Assembly (NCBI RefSeq): GCF_003945595.2
Contig: NW_024104421.1
Coordinates: 1,922,001 to 1,986,000, forward strand
Direction of reading: 5' to 3'
DNA from: Pipra filicauda
Lineage: Eukaryota; Chordata; Aves; Passeriformes; Pipridae
DNA: 64,000 nucleotides
This document shows, piece by piece, positions 46,975 to 61,047 of this stretch. The position numbers were made by a program, and so were the translations under genes. Position 1 is the first letter of the stretch. Every line of letters begins with the position of its first letter. The notes under the pieces are model-generated. The model had not been told where the DNA came from and did no database searches. It saw nothing but the letters and a program-made list of their open reading frames with translations.

Positions 46975-49900
46975 CCTGTATTAAAAGAGTGGGGGAAAAA
47001 AATTGAAGGACACAAGGAATCAGTTGCTCCGACTTAGTTTAGTACATGGAAAGAGAGTGGAAATGGTTAAACACTGAAGGAAGTATCAAAATATTCAGAA
47101 AGTCTTCCACAGGAGGTAACAAAGAAGTTTAATGTCGTTATCACTGAGGAAAAAGTATCATCAGAGTTTAAAACCTATTTTCAAAGCCAAGATGTGCAAG
47201 GTACGAAAGTTAATTTTCCAAGTCTGTCTCAGAAAGTTGTGAGCTGCTGCTGATATTGATTGATTTATGTTCTGTAAGAAGTCTTGTAAATAGCTCAATT
47301 CTGACAAGTCTAGAATGTGTTTTTAAACTCGGAGGCAGAGGAGAGGGAGAAGAAAGTGTCGAGCAGCTCTGCCCACGGACTCATTACTGTTCATTAGGAG
47401 ATCTTTGGAGGAAATGTTGATTTTATTGTAGAGATGTCTGTGTTTCACTTGTATGCAGGCTGACAGAATGAACAATTAGGTAGCCGTGTATATGCAAAAT
47501 GGGTAGAATATTTATGGAAGCCAGCATTTCAAAATGACATAGCAGAGATAAAAAGACAAAGTGTGGGGGTTTTTTACCTTGTTTTTATCTTCTGAGTTAG
47601 TTGAATTTCTGAAGAAACATAAAGTCAAAACTGAAGAATTCAGTTAATATAAGACCAAGTCATGACTAATTCCCAGAAAACTCTTTGAAGACCTTCCAGG
47701 AGGAGCAATGTGAACAAGATGATACAACAAGTAATTTCCTCTTTACTCATCATGTCTAGGAAGAGTTTTCCTTCCTTTGTTGCTTCAGGAGCATGTCCAG
47801 CATTTTCCAAAAAGCAACAGTCATTTTCTTGTTTAGGGATGCCAAAGATAAGGTGTGTAGAAAAAGAGAATGTCCAATAAAATATGGCCAAACATCTAAG
47901 CACACAGAAGCCCTGCCACAAAACATAAACAAGAAAAAGTACCAAATTAAACATCAGCAATTTTGAGAACTGTTTCTGTTTTTTTACAATGAACCAGCTG
48001 ATCTAAGACATGGCTTCTCCCTGTAGATCTTGCTTTGTTTATCTGCCAGAGAGGTAAAGTCTTCTTCCAGTCATCCTCTTCTCCATCCATACCCTGGCAA
48101 TGTAGGATCACTCTCAAGTGTTGGCCTCAGACCTATATGCAGGGAAAGACCTACTTCCAGAGCAGATGGGAGCCAGGGTATTGCCTCAATTCTTCTGGCA
48201 GCCTGCCTGGGGCTTTTCCTTCCTGTATGTCTTTAGTAATGCAAGCCTGATTTGGGCCAAAGGACATATTTTAGTGACACCTGAAGCTGGACTCACAGGT
48301 TCATACCATAGAAGAAAAATAAGCCTGGTTTTGAAGGTGGTCCCAGAGTAGCCTAGAAGACAGTGAGTTGTGATTGCAGAGTTCCTCAAATGGTTTCCCT
48401 GGGCCTCAGGGGAGGGATTCAGTGGTGCAGAGGGACTCAAATAAAGTGTAATGTGTGGCCTACAGTGACATCAGTTCATCTGCATCTTCCACTAGAGAGC
48501 TTAGCAGCAGGAATTCCTCTGCAAGCGGGTAAGAGGACCTCAAAAGGTGGATGGTAGTGACAGGGGAGACAGTTTAGTGATGAAAGAAATCTGATGGAAG
48601 TGTCTGAGATGCCCCGGTGTGGTTTTGGTTCTCCCAAACGTAAATGGAGTAAACACACTGCATTTCAGGATGTGATGTGAGAGGCTGTCATGATTATTTA
48701 CAGGCACGTAGGACTATTTTATCCATTTATGGTTTTGTTTTCTGACTAAGCCAGAAATACCACGCAGGAAGGACGTGTGAACTGCTTTGCTCCTTGGGCT
48801 CCAAGTGAGTGGGATATTCCAAGTGAACGATCTATTTTGGACCAGTAAGAAAGACTAAACTAGAGGAGAGCAAGAAGGTGATTTGGGCCAAAGGCTACAG
48901 TGTAAGTTGGGAAATGCTCTGAATGTATGGCACTGGCTTCATCTGTCTCCATCTGGCTTCTTGTCCTTTCCCCATGCAGTGGTGACTGAGTGTGGTAACA
49001 TATCCATGTACTTCAACTGAACCACAAAGACTTCTCCTGATTTCCGTCAGCACATAGGACATACCAAGGGATGGTGTGGCAATTTGAGCTCTACCTCCTA
49101 TCAGTTTTGTCAAGCCTGTAAGACTGAAAGTTTTCAGTGCGTTTACATGTGTTAATTTGTGATCCCTGTAGCACAGGGCTAGATGTTGTCTGAAAAAGAA
49201 CAAAAAAGATGGAGCAGGACAGCTCCAAAGAACTTGTGGTGGTAGAGAGGGGCAAAAAATAACAGTACAGAGGCATGGATGAGTTCAACAAAGCCATATG
49301 GTTTGGCATGACTAGCAGCAGCCTCTGCATTGCTTGAGTGCTCCTTTTTCATAAAGCCACTTAACCAGTGCATGGGCTGGATTCAGTTCTTATGAACAAA
49401 ACCTGCAAGAAATAAGAAGAGTTGCTTCTTTGAATTTGGTGCCATTTCTAAAGCAAAAAACTTGTGTTTACATTAACAGAAGCCTTATCTTGAAGCCTTA
49501 TCTTGAGTGCTTCAGAGCAAGTTCCACCAAAGTCCATTTCTTGCAATCTGTCTGGTCTGTACACAGTGTTCACTTTCTCTTCTTTGAGATTGCACTTAAA
49601 TAGCAAACACCCAGTTACAATGAGACTTTCCAAAGAAAAGTCTATGACATCACAGTAAAAAAATCAAAGCTTGAGTACCTGGACAGTAATCATAAAATAA
49701 GCTCAGGCTTGCATGATTTTAAATTTGATGAATTAGGATAGAAAGATAGGTCAGAGTGTTTAAACAGCTTATAATGTTGAACTGTATTATTAACAGCTAA
49801 TAAAAGATGGAGCTATAAAGTGCCACTATAAAAGATCTGCAGTAGAGTAATTTTAACACTCTCCCTTGAGTATGTGAATATACAGTTGTAAGGTTTGGCA

Positions 49901-50302
49901 TTGCTGATTTTGGCAGCTGTCTGTGCTTTTGAATAACTTGTGTACTTCTCACTGAGGCAGGAAGGATGCTAAAATCAGACCCTTAAGGTTCTGATTCTTT
50001 AGGTCAAATTGCACACTAAAATTAAATGTTCATTTCACATGAGTTTTGAAACAATACACAAGAGATTTCTCAAGTGTCTTAGAATACGAATTTTTAGCTA
50101 CTTTATAAATGTTTTGCACATGAAATTGTTTTTAACTTCATCTATGCCAGCCCCTCTAGTTGGCTTGTGTATGTGGGGGTATGGATTCTTTGTGCTTTAG
50201 AAGGAAAAGAAATTCATTTTTCAGACTAGAATGTTCCACTGTGACTTTCCTACCTTTTTTGCTTTACTCTGTCTGGAAGGATAGCAAACAATGTGCAAAA
50301 TG
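46975..50302 (+). other. ST8SIA1: ST8SIA1 intron 4, unique segment
   Basis: About 3.3 kb. No repeat family or exon recognised. A 14-bp tandem duplication (GAAGCCTTATCTTGA-type) occurs at about 49478-49506. Open frames are at most 106 codons. Confidence 0.6.
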
Positions 50303-50405
50303 GCACCCTGGTCTAGTGAAAGATGTCCCTGCCCAGGGACAGGGGAGTTGGAACTGGGTGGTCTTTAAGGTCCCTTCCAACCCAAACCATTCTGTGATTC
50401 TATGA
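50303..50405 (+). mobile_element. CR1 LINE 3' terminus (G), sense, very short
   Basis: It starts ACCCTGGTCTAGTGAAAGAT and ends CCTTCCAACCCAAACCATTC then TGTGATTCTATGAA. This is the last 100 bp of a CR1 and is little diverged from fragment D. Confidence 0.92.
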
Positions 50406-51156
50406 AAAAACATGCATTACTGCATTTCTAATTAATTTATTCTATTACATGGTGGGAGAGTGTCAATTCTTCTGTGATAATTATTACTTCTGCTACTATT
50501 GGCAGGCCTCACTTACAAACAAGACAGAGTTTCTGCCTGGGTTTATGCCCAGAGCAATGTTTCTAATTGGTAGCAGTGGTGAATATGGACTGTTCTCAGA
50601 ATACTCTTGGCTCAGTTTTTCAGTGCCATGCCTGTTCATACAGCAGGTTGGCATCACTGAGTAACACTGTTCTGAAGCAGAGTGTAGAACAGACAGCTGA
50701 ACCTGTCACTGTTTCTATGGCTAAAGTTCATTCTGTGGTTTAAAAGACCATGGCTCATTGAAAAACTTCACTCAAGATTTCGTTCCTCATTCTGATCAAA
50801 CTCTTAAAAGCTTCAGTCTCTGTTCTTGTGTACTATCTTGTTATGAAGTACTGTAGTATTGTAAACCAGATGGTTGTATTTACTATCCAGCTAAAAAAGA
50901 AACTAATGTTACCTTTTCCAAGCCCATTTCAGGCAGAGACTGGCTGAACCCTGTGGGTAGGTTTTTACATACCCAAGTATAAGCACATAATTTGTAAAAT
51001 TATTCTTACTCTCTAGAGAGACCAAATGGATACGGATTTTCATAGCTGAGGTGACTTACCCAAGTCTTGGCAATGCTGCAAATATACAATTAAAGCAGGC
51101 ACCATCTTGGCAGGATTGAGCTAAAATCTTTTTTTACAGCTAAGCTTGATGACAAT

Positions 51157-51405
51157 TCACAGAATCACAGAATTTGCAAGGGACCCCTGGAGATCATCTG
51201 CTCCAACCCTCTGCTCAAGCAGGATCACCTGTATCTGGTGGTCCAGGACCACTTCCAGTTGGGTTTTTATGTTCTCCAGAAACGGAGATACCACCACCTC
51301 TCTAGGCTGCCTGTTCCAGTATTTGAGCACCCTGACAGAAAATAAGCTTTTCCCTGTGTTTAAACAGAATTTCCTATTTTCACACACCAGGTGCCTGGTC
51401 ACTTG
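51157..51405 (-). mobile_element. CR1 LINE 3' fragment (H), antisense, different subfamily
   Basis: The plus strand starts TCACAGAATCACAGAATTTG then GACCCCTGGAGATCATCTGC. The minus frame 51402-51157 (81 codons) reads the CR1 ORF2 C-terminus: KFCLNTGKSLFSVRVLKYWN, then RQPREVVVSPFLENIKTQLE. The 3'-UTR segment and these residues differ from fragments A and C, so it represents another CR1 subfamily. Confidence 0.88.
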
Positions 51406-54400
51406 AGATGTCTGTTTTGGAAGGTCTGCTTAGATATCCATAGCTGAGAGTGCTATCTGTAGTTGCTAGAGCTTGAGCTGAAGCCCTGTGATATAAGGCC
51501 TAGAGTGAAACCACCACACCACATCTTATGTATAATGAGATTTCAACTTTTTTTTCTCTCCCTCTGTTCCTGTCTAGTAGCTCTTTGTACTTGCTCTTCC
51601 ATTTTGCATGCCAACACATATGAAGGTGGCATTCTCCTAGTAACTGATACCTTAGGTGATGTACTCAGTTTTAAAGAATTTTTTTTTTTTTTAAAAATCA
51701 AAATCTAGTCTAACACATATAGAAAGACTCATATCACTTCTTCCACTCAGCTCCCAGTTACTATATTAAAGACTGAGCTGTGAAGCAGCAAACTGAGTGG
51801 CACTTCTCTGCTTTGTCCTATCTGGAGGTAAATAAAAAACAACTAGAAAGAAAAACTTGCAAAATGAGCAGAAGACAAAATGTAATAAGCAAGATAAAAG
51901 GAAGAAACATAACTTAATTATCTTTTCTTTTTATAAAGGTCAGTTCAGTAACTGAAAGCTCTAGGTAAAAGGAGGTGTTTCTTAGATTCATTAGACTAAT
52001 TAAACACTTTAGCTTGCTCTTGATATGGTGAAGAGTTGCTTTTCAGCTATTTCTGACCAATCTGTGTCCTACCTTCCATTATGGTTGTGCCAGACTATTC
52101 TTTGGGGGAAATAACAATCCAGGATATGTATCTTGACAGCAGACTTCTTAAGCAATAGCCACAGCAAAACAGTAAGAGTTAAGCTTCATTTTTTCAGAAA
52201 GCAAATTACTTATACAACAAAAGAAAGAAACCCCACAACCAAACATACCAGTTGCAGTGCTCTGTTTTGTGAGACCTGGGCTTTATAACAGAATATACAA
52301 ATTTAGTCAGACATACATCAGAGGTTGCCAACTAAAATACAGTGAAGACCTTGCATCAGTGCCAGGTTTGTTGTAGGCTCACATTGTTTGTGGAAGATAG
52401 GAAGGATGAATAGCCAGGGGAAATCTTTGTAAATTTAAGTCATTCTAGGGGCTAAGGTGGAGCTTCTTTGCTGATCAGAATATGATCATGTGGCATGTAC
52501 AGATCCAGGCCTTTTCATGGATGTAAAGCACAGCTGTGTGAGCCAGGAAAGCTCATTACTCTCTAAGTGATTCATAACAGGAGGTTGGCATCTCATCGTC
52601 TGGTCACACTCTTCCCATCGGCCCTAAAAGGGTCGGGTGAGCTCAGTTTACTCTGGGGTGACCCAGCTGGGGCTTTAGCAGGGATATCCCAGGAGTCCTA
52701 GTTGTGCCCCTGAGGTCATGCTGCTTGTTCTGACCACCTGGTCGTGCTGATTTTCACTGTGCTGTGGGCTAGGCCAGTAGAAGTTCATGCAAGTGCAGAA
52801 CAGGGTCAGATCTCCAAGTGGGAGCTTCTTGGAAGTAGAACAGCGCTAAACCCGAGTGTTCGTGTTGGCACGAAGGTGGTACGGGAGGCAGTTCAGAACT
52901 GCAGTTCCTTCACGGGTTGTCTGCTGGCTCGAGTCCACTCCCACCTTGTCCCAGTCAGCCTCCCCGGGAATGACGGCTGAACCTGCTCTCATCCTTCTGT
53001 GTCAGGCGGGAAGGAGCCTTCAGAAAAGCTGCAGAGCGTGGGTGGTACAAAAGCACGTTTGACAGCCAGCTGCAGGGTTTGCAGTTTGGCCTTTAGGGAG
53101 GGTCTCTAGCTGTTGGTTGTGAACTGCAGTGCAGAACAAGGACCCAAAGGCTTGTTTGTGGGGTGTGATATAAAAGATTTTATCTCCGTCCCACATCAGA
53201 AGGTGCATTTTTTTGTGAATGGAATAAGTTTAAGTCAAGCCGCTGTTTACAGACTGTCACGGAGTTGAAGTATTTAGCAAGGCAGATGAAATATCATTGT
53301 CCCTCATTTTCAGACAGAATATAAGAAACATTATGGAGCCATCACAGACCAACACTGAGTCAGAGTGAAGTCCAGAGCAGCTTATTCCTGGCTCTTTGCC
53401 CAGTCCTTAATCATAGGTGTTTGTTGAGGTACCTGGCGTGAAGAACAGACTTAACATTCTTGGCTGCTCGTGCAGTCTCTTTCACGAATATTAAATCTGC
53501 ATAAAGAGATTAATGGGACCTGCCAGAGAACCTGTTTCTGTCTACAGAGTTGCTAATTGCTGTTCACACATAGTCAGAATATTGCAGGTTTGAGTTCTCA
53601 TCTCTGACTCTTCTTCCTCAGATACAGAGGTGCACAGCAAGCGACAAACTTACTGTACAAGGAATTCTCCTCTGGCACAGTCTGCTGGGAGCATCCCACT
53701 TTCCTACAGAGAGGATGATATCCATCAGTTGTTCAGGATGTGTCCCTTCCTGTTAGTTTTCCACAAGCACTGAGCAGTCACAGAACAGAAGGACCTTCAA
53801 CATCCTCCTTTTATTTTGGTAGTGTTTCTGGATGTTGCTGGGTCAGCTCAGTTTCAGAGAACTGTTTACCCTTCCTCTCATTTAGCTCTTTGCAACCTTG
53901 CCTGAAAATGTGTCTCTGTGAAATGAAGCCTTAAATAACCACCATTAGTCCTGGAAACACAAGGTAAAAAAATAATAAATTAGTTGGTGGTGGTGATGAA
54001 TGTCGTTTACTTACTTGGAATAAGGTGGGTGTGAGATATTAATGTGGTTTTTTTTTTCATTTGTATGCTCACTAGTTGCAAAGGAAGATTCTGTCCTATA
54101 AAGTGAGCTGCCTTTTAAGAACTAATTCCTTCTTCACATGGAGAAGGGCATTCATGCTTGACAGCCTCCAAATTGTGTTTTATTGTCTTCAGGTGGCTCT
54201 GCTGAGGATCTGCTGGCTATGTTAAGGTAACAGAGGTATGACAGCTGAAGCCCTGACCCAGAATTTTCAGTACAAATTTTGCTTTTTTTGCGCTGTTCAG
54301 AAAGCCTTCTCATTCCCTGGAGGACGTTCAGTGTTCGTAGGGGCAGCGGCATTCCGGTGGTCAGAGCAGGAACTGGGAAGCAGAATCCATGTTGTGTGCT

Positions 54401-57400
54401 AACTTTCATACATCAGGAAAGATCTTTTGCTTTAGATCATTTGTTTGAGAAATTGGCTGTAATGTTACTCACTGGCAAAGAAGGGGTTGATTTTTAGAGT
54501 AGATGTGGAGTTCCTTGCCTAGAACTCAAATAACATCCTCTGCTTAAAACTGAAGTGAGGCTGCTTTTGCCTTTCTAAGCAGGGTGAAGTATTTAAGTGA
54601 GTTGAGCTGGGATATTGGGTAATCTAATTCCCATTTTCTATTTTACGCTTTATTCAACTATTTAATCTGGCTTTTTATGTAAAGCAGGATTGCCTACCTG
54701 AGTGTGTGTGTGGGGCCTGAATCTAGCCTTTAGACAGCTTCTGCCCAGTCTGTATCTCTTTCTGTGGAGGAGATGAGGAATAGCTGGTCGAGCAGCAAAC
54801 ACTGACTATCCAAGTGACTCCTTCAGAACCTCCTCACAACCCACCTATGTGAAAATTGCTGCTGCTATTGCTGAAACTAGAGAGGTATGGGAGGGACTGG
54901 CAGCATGGTACAGACAAAGTGGAGGAAGGGCTTGGTGCGTGGGGAAGGTTGGCAGATATAAAGATCTGAGCCATAAATCTGCTCCTCATCCTTCTTGCAT
55001 TGTGTTTTCCCCTTTCCTCAGTAAACATGTAACACCAGATCTGTGTGGCTGGAAGCAAAACTATGTCAGTGCCACAGGAGAGCCAGACACAGTCATGTAT
55101 CTGACTGATGCGGGGGCAACACGTGCCCTTAACAAGGCACACGTTCCCTCTGTACTGCAGACAGACTAATCATGAACGTCCTTCAGGGGCCTGCTGGCAA
55201 GGACTCCTTTGTGACTCGCTCAGAGGGTTCTTTGCAACTTCCTTCTGCGCAGTTTGCCAGAAGTTTGGAGCCGTGCGAAGTGACTGAGCGGTTGCGTGCA
55301 TCGACTGTAATCGTGAAGTGCAAGCTGTTCAGGCAGCTCTGACAGCAGCAGCCTGAAGAAAGAGGACATCCTAGTACGTGATGAACTGACTGCTTTCAGG
55401 ATGGTGGCTCACTAATAGAGCCAGGCATATGTTGTCGCTGTTTTTCTGTGCGTATCCTTTAACTTGCTGAGAAAAATTTGATCAAACCTAGATTTTTCCT
55501 CCCTTTTTACGTTTGTTCACAACAGATAAGCACATTTCTTTTTAAAATATGTGCCAAATCCGTACATTCGCCCTGAATTCTATGAGATATTAAGAGGAGG
55601 GGGAAAAGAAAGGGTGGTTAAATAAAGAATTTTAAGAGCAAACTGTTTATAAGGTAGGAAGCCTATCTTCCGCCTTGCAGCAGCTATGAACTCTGAGTGA
55701 GAACAACTCGAATATGGAGTGGTCAGTGCTTATAAGAAATTGCTTACTAATTGCAAAACAAAGGTAATTTCAACAATTAAATAATTTTCAATGACTTTTT
55801 GGTCCGTGCATGGACCATTCAGTGGACTGTTTAGTAGCCCTCTCAATAACTCTGGTGTTGGTTTATTTGCTCTGCCATATTCACTTAGCTCTGAGTCTTT
55901 GTGAGTTGAAACAGAAATTATATTGAGTCTCTTCTTGATATTTAAATTGTATTTTATTGTATTATATTACATTAAGCAGTCTGCTTCATGCTGTATAAGT
56001 CTTGACTCAAAGATCTGGCTGGATTAGCCATTCAGGCACAGCTGGAGTTACAGATAATGGATAACATCCTCAGCTGGTGTATTACAGCCATATAATTCTA
56101 GTGAAGCCAAGGGAGCTACACTAATTCTCACCATCTGAACAGCTACAGCTCCTGCAATTGCTTTCTTTCTTTCAGCTGCCAAAGCTTAGGTTTGGGCCTT
56201 TGTGCTTCTCCAACAGAACTTAATGATATCCCTTGTGCCTGAATGGAGCAGAGTGCCCTATAAACAATATTGGCTTTGTTGTGAATTGCTGATGTTAATG
56301 CTGGGAGCCTCCTTTGCCTTTCCTCAAAATTGGGGTTTATGCAGCATTTCTGGAGGACCAGATTTAGGTCACTTGTGAGGGACTTATAATTTTTGCTATA
56401 CTCTTCAGGTAGCACTGAACTAAGGCTTGTTATTTAAATTAGCAATCCATAAGACCATTTCATACTGTAACCCTTAATTAGTCAGAGACAGATACCCCAT
56501 TTCCTTTACCATTTAAATTATTTACACTTCTGTGTCTGCTTTCCAGATGTCCACAACGAAGCACAAACAAATACAAATTATTACAGAAATCTGTAACATA
56601 AACAAGCTGGTAGTTCTTAAAGACATAGACCAATAATTTCTGAATATTCTTCCCTAGTCCTTGGAAAAATTTTCAGTACAAAAACCGACACTCCGGTATT
56701 ATTTGTGATTCCGATCAAATTTGTTAAAAGGAGTAGGATTGAAGTAACATGGACAATGAAGCACTGGTTTGGATGAAATGTAGTAACCTTATATTTCCAC
56801 GTGACAAAATACAGAACTTGTTATTGCAAGTGCAGTTGTTCACTTGGGACAGCTGTAGAGCTTCAGATCCAACTGTGCTGCAAATCATCTCACCTAACTG
56901 TGGGTGTATCTCAAAGTCCAGGGTTTCCTCCAGGCTTCTGTGGTTACTGGAGAGAGAGGAGCACCTTGTGAAGGTGAAGTGCCCTCTGAAAGTGCTTATT
57001 GCTCCGAGCTGGCGACACGGGTAGTTAAAATAACCTGCTTAGGTTGGAACGTGCGTTAGCTTTCCTCCAAACCCAGTCCTCTCCAGTCCCTCAAAGAGAA
57101 GAGAAGTTGCCTTATCTGGTGAACAACATTTGCAGCTGCTGGGTCGCACTTTAAAAGCATCTTTGACGATTAGATTTGCATCTAAACATATTAGATGGAA
57201 GGCTCCACCAAAAATGTTGCCTAGTTAAGGTCAGCAAAACCTGGAAAACTCTGAATCAAACTCTAAGTAGCCTTTTATTCTCATGGTAGCATTCTGTCTC
57301 CCAAATCAGTTAATCTGAATTTGCAATTATGTAATTAAAAGCAGAATTTGGGTTTGTTTTGCAGGAAACCTAAACTTATTAGGAACCAGAAGCTACTGGT

Positions 57401-60400
57401 TATTAGCTGGAACTGTAATTTGATGGTGTTTTTATTAAATTATGAACTACAGAATGACTAAGACTGCCCTTCTGGCAATGATTAATATTGATAGAAATCT
57501 CAGTGTTTCCAAAAGGCTGTCACGCTCAATTCCTATGTATTTTCTGGTGCCTGTACCTTTAAATTAATGTGATTTCTCTAGAGACTATAACTGGATATTT
57601 TTATTGTGTATAGCAGGGAAGGCTGTCTAATATTTTGCAACATGACATTAGGGTGGCTAGCCATAAAACAGCAGTCTGCTTTTGGCCACCAGAACACTAA
57701 CATTCCTTTCTCTAGGAATCAGCCAGCCGGTAATACGTGTGGCAGCAGCAGTGCAGTATAAAAAAAAAGACTATCTTATCCCATTTTTAATTTACTGTAC
57801 TGCATGTACAGACTTCCATAAAAGCTTTAAGTCATAGTGTACTTTTTTCCTAATAGGTTAGAAGATAGATAGGAGATAGACTCTAGTAGAGTAGTGTTCA
57901 TTTTTAGGTATATCTTTGCAGTTCTACAGAAAGAGGTGTGCCTCCTATTTTGGGCTAATATTTTTAAGTGTTGTGCATGCAGCATTTACAATACTGGACT
58001 GATAAAACCAAGAAGCAGCCCCATGACTGTAGCAACAATGTAGTTGGTGTTGCCCCTTATGGTTTATGTATTTCTCCTGCAACTGAAATTAATTACCAAT
58101 ATATTTATCACCTTCAAAGCCAATCTCTGATATAGATACAGGTACCATCTATTCTGCACCTCACTGCAGACCCGTTTCTCTGCGTTTTTGCACAACATTG
58201 CATCTTGATTTTGCTTTTGCCAGGGGACACTTTGAGCTGTTTGAGTATGAGGAAAAGCTCCTTTACCTTTCCTTGGGTGTAAATGTCCAGCGTGGGTGCA
58301 GTTTCACAGCTTCACTGTTAATAAGAACAGTTTAACTTGTCAAAATGTGAGGGAAAAGAAATCTTTTTAGCTAAGCACTGAGAACTGAAAGTAGCACCTG
58401 GGAATTGTAGGCTCAGACCAAGTCCACGTGTGAAGCCAAAGAGCTGGTGGCTGAACTGGACAGACAGCACCCACGTGGCAGCAGTGCCTCCTGCTTCATC
58501 CTGCTTTAGCAGAAGTGAAACATGAATTTATATCCCCCCTGTAGGAGATCAGGAGATCCTAATCTCCACCAGCTGGTTATTCAGTTCTGCTATGAACTAA
58601 GAAAATAATTTTTTTCCTGTTTATTCACCATTTTAATGTATCGAGTAATAATGAATTATTCACCATTTTAAGGTATTGAGTAAAGTGTTATATCTTTAAC
58701 TCTTGATGTTTAAAAAAACACTTATTAAAAGAGAATCAACTAATTTATGGATGATGAATTATTTCCTTAGATAAAAGCATCTTTACACCAGTCGGTGAAA
58801 TTCCTCAGAGTGATTATCCTTCAGGTAACCTTTGAATTTCTGACCCCTTTGCATAGACTCACAGGCTTAGACACAAGGGCCTTGTGCCTTAGGTATGTAT
58901 TTACTTAGCCAACAGTGGAAGTGGATTTCAGTGCTGTCTGTGCCCCATTCCTAGCTGCTTGCTACTGATTTGAGGCAGAATTTGTGGAGACTGGTGCATA
59001 TTTCATGGCTGTACCTCCGAGAGTGCGTTCAGCAAAGTTGCAAGTTTTGCATTGAAACAACCTTCAAAAGTTTCATTGTCCTTTCCTTGGAGGTAGTAAC
59101 CCCTAGCAGGAGGCAAGAACAAACAGTTGGGAGAACAGGTCGTTACATTTTAAATCATCACAATGAATGTGAGTCAAAGCCTGAAGCAATTCTGCAAATC
59201 CATCCAACTGTTCCTGTTTGGCTGTGGACTGTGAATTGTGACCCCTTTTAAATAGGCATCCCTTTTCCTTGTCCTTGCTGTAGGACATCAAACCTGGGAG
59301 TGTTGCTGTTGTGTGGCCGACAGTCATTCACATCTGCCAGCATCAGTGTCTCTTAATGTCGTAACTTAACCCACATATTTTAAGAAGAATCACCCCTGAA
59401 GTGCATTTAAAAGTGAGAAATAAGCAGTGATTTGTGATGGGTATACAGTGCTTAGGAAAAAAAACCACAGAGGTGCGGGGAATTTATAGTTGTTCAAAGT
59501 GTGATAGAAGGACATATAGAGTAAGCCATACAGTGATATCTGAAGGGAACATTATAGTCCACAATTCTGAATGTCCACAGAGAGGATCTCTGTTTTTCAG
59601 TAAGTGGCATCAGCCTGTTTGCTTCAGCGCTGCAAAAGCTTAGATGCTCTTGCTAAAAGTTCCCTGTTGTAGAATGAGACAGAAAGCTTACAAGTTCAGC
59701 TTTTTTTAAATCAGCAAAAGAGGGAAGTTGATCCCTGAATTACACAAGAGCCATACTAGCTGAAAATGGATCAGAAACAACTGTTTTCAATATCATGGGG
59801 TTTCTCCCCAGATAACCAAAAATGTTCTCTCATTCACAAAAATGAAAATAAATTTTTTCTGTTGCCCTGATAAGCTGAGACAAACATATGATTCAGAGTG
59901 CTTCAGGATTGAAAGAGGAGTCAAGGTCCTTAATTATTTCCTTCTCTGTTACAAGCAGCCCTTTCTTCCCCCAGCCCCAGACCAGAGTAATAAGTCTGGC
60001 ACATTTAGCAGAGTCACAAAGAAGGGGACGGTGTGTCTGCCTGGCTTCTGGTATAGATCTGCCCCCAGGAAAGAAATATTTTAAACAGCGGTTCAGTGAT
60101 GAAGGTGAAAGCAGTAAAACTACTTGGCCTTTACATGCTCTTCTGCACTCGCTTTTCCTTTATCTCAGTACAAATTAAATGAAAGAAGTTCTATAAATAT
60201 GTGCTCTAGAGATCTGAGAGCGAAAGCTGTGGTTTGAAATCCCAAAGATGATTAAAGCTTATTTCCTCACTGATCTTTGACTCAATTACAACATTAGATT
60301 TTGGTTCCTGTTGGGCATTGCTTCCTGGGAAGCAAAGGCAGAAATACCCTTGGCTCCACAGGGAATAAGGCAGTTTCTTGTTCTCAGAGGCCTTGTTTCC

Positions 60401-61019
60401 AGGCAGTCAGTGCCATCAGTTGATGCAAATATTGTGTATGTTGCTGAGTATTATTTTTGTGGTAAAAACCACCTGTGTATTACTGTACTGTGGAGGATGT
60501 TAAAAGATAAACGAGGGGAAGAGGAAGCCCTGGTGAACAGGCTCATTTGGTGACATCTGAGAGTTCATGTGATGCTCTTGGGAAGAGAGGAAAGGCAGAT
60601 ACAGGAAAGAAGGTGGGAGAGACGTGGAAAAATACTGTGCAGTGTAAGTACTTGCTACAAAAAGAATTTATCAGGAAACATTATGAGATTTTACACTGTG
60701 CTATAAGTCAATTGACAGGGGTCCTCCGAAGAGGTTTGTGGGATAGAGAGCATGTTACTGACCTGCCTCAGTTTAATTATTACTTTGCTAACATTCCCAC
60801 AAGCAAAATAAATGCTTTTGCTGTCATGGGTGCAACTTCCATTTCCAACTGAATGAAATGTGAGAAATTAAATCAGAGTATTTATTTATGTATTTATAAA
60901 TCTAAGTCCTGCAGAATTAGGTATCTGAGGTAATGGTTAGATTTTCTTCCCCGGAGCTTTCCTCTGCAGTGGTTGAAAATGATTATTCTAGAATTTTAAA
61001 CCTCCACAAGCCCATCATC
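51406..61019 (+). other. ST8SIA1: ST8SIA1 intron 4, unique segment
   Basis: About 9.6 kb. No mobile element, RNA gene or exon recognised. A poly-T tract lies at about 51681-51692. A 26-bp imperfect tandem duplication (TTATTCACCATTTTAA at 58621 and again 35 bp later) is present. Slightly CpG-richer pockets occur at about 52600-53060 and 55200-55400. Open frames are at most 106 codons (54849-55169, +), with no known domain. Confidence 0.6.
58621..58683. repeat. Two-copy tandem duplication, period 35
   Basis: TTATTCACCATTTTAA then TGTATCGAGTAA is followed 35 bp later by TTATTCACCATTTTAA then GGTATTGAGTAA. The two copies differ at two or three positions, so the duplication is not very recent. 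Confidence 0.85.
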
Positions 61020-61047
61020 TGTTTGAACATGGATGCATGTTCAAACA
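61020..61047. repeat. Perfect 12-bp inverted repeat with 4-nt loop
   Basis: TGTTTGAACATG, loop GATG, then CATGTTCAAACA: all 12 positions pair. It lies in intron 4, within a chance open frame of 86 codons (60933-61193). Confidence 0.9.

Noticed and set aside
53775..53815. CR1-like 3' end (CACAGAACAGAAGGACCTTC)
   Set aside because: Similarity is limited to about 20 bp and is not continued on either side.
60880..60905. AT-rich partial inverted repeat (TATTTATTTATGTATTTATAAA)
   Set aside because: Imperfect and explained by AT-rich simple composition, unlike the exact hairpin at 46619.
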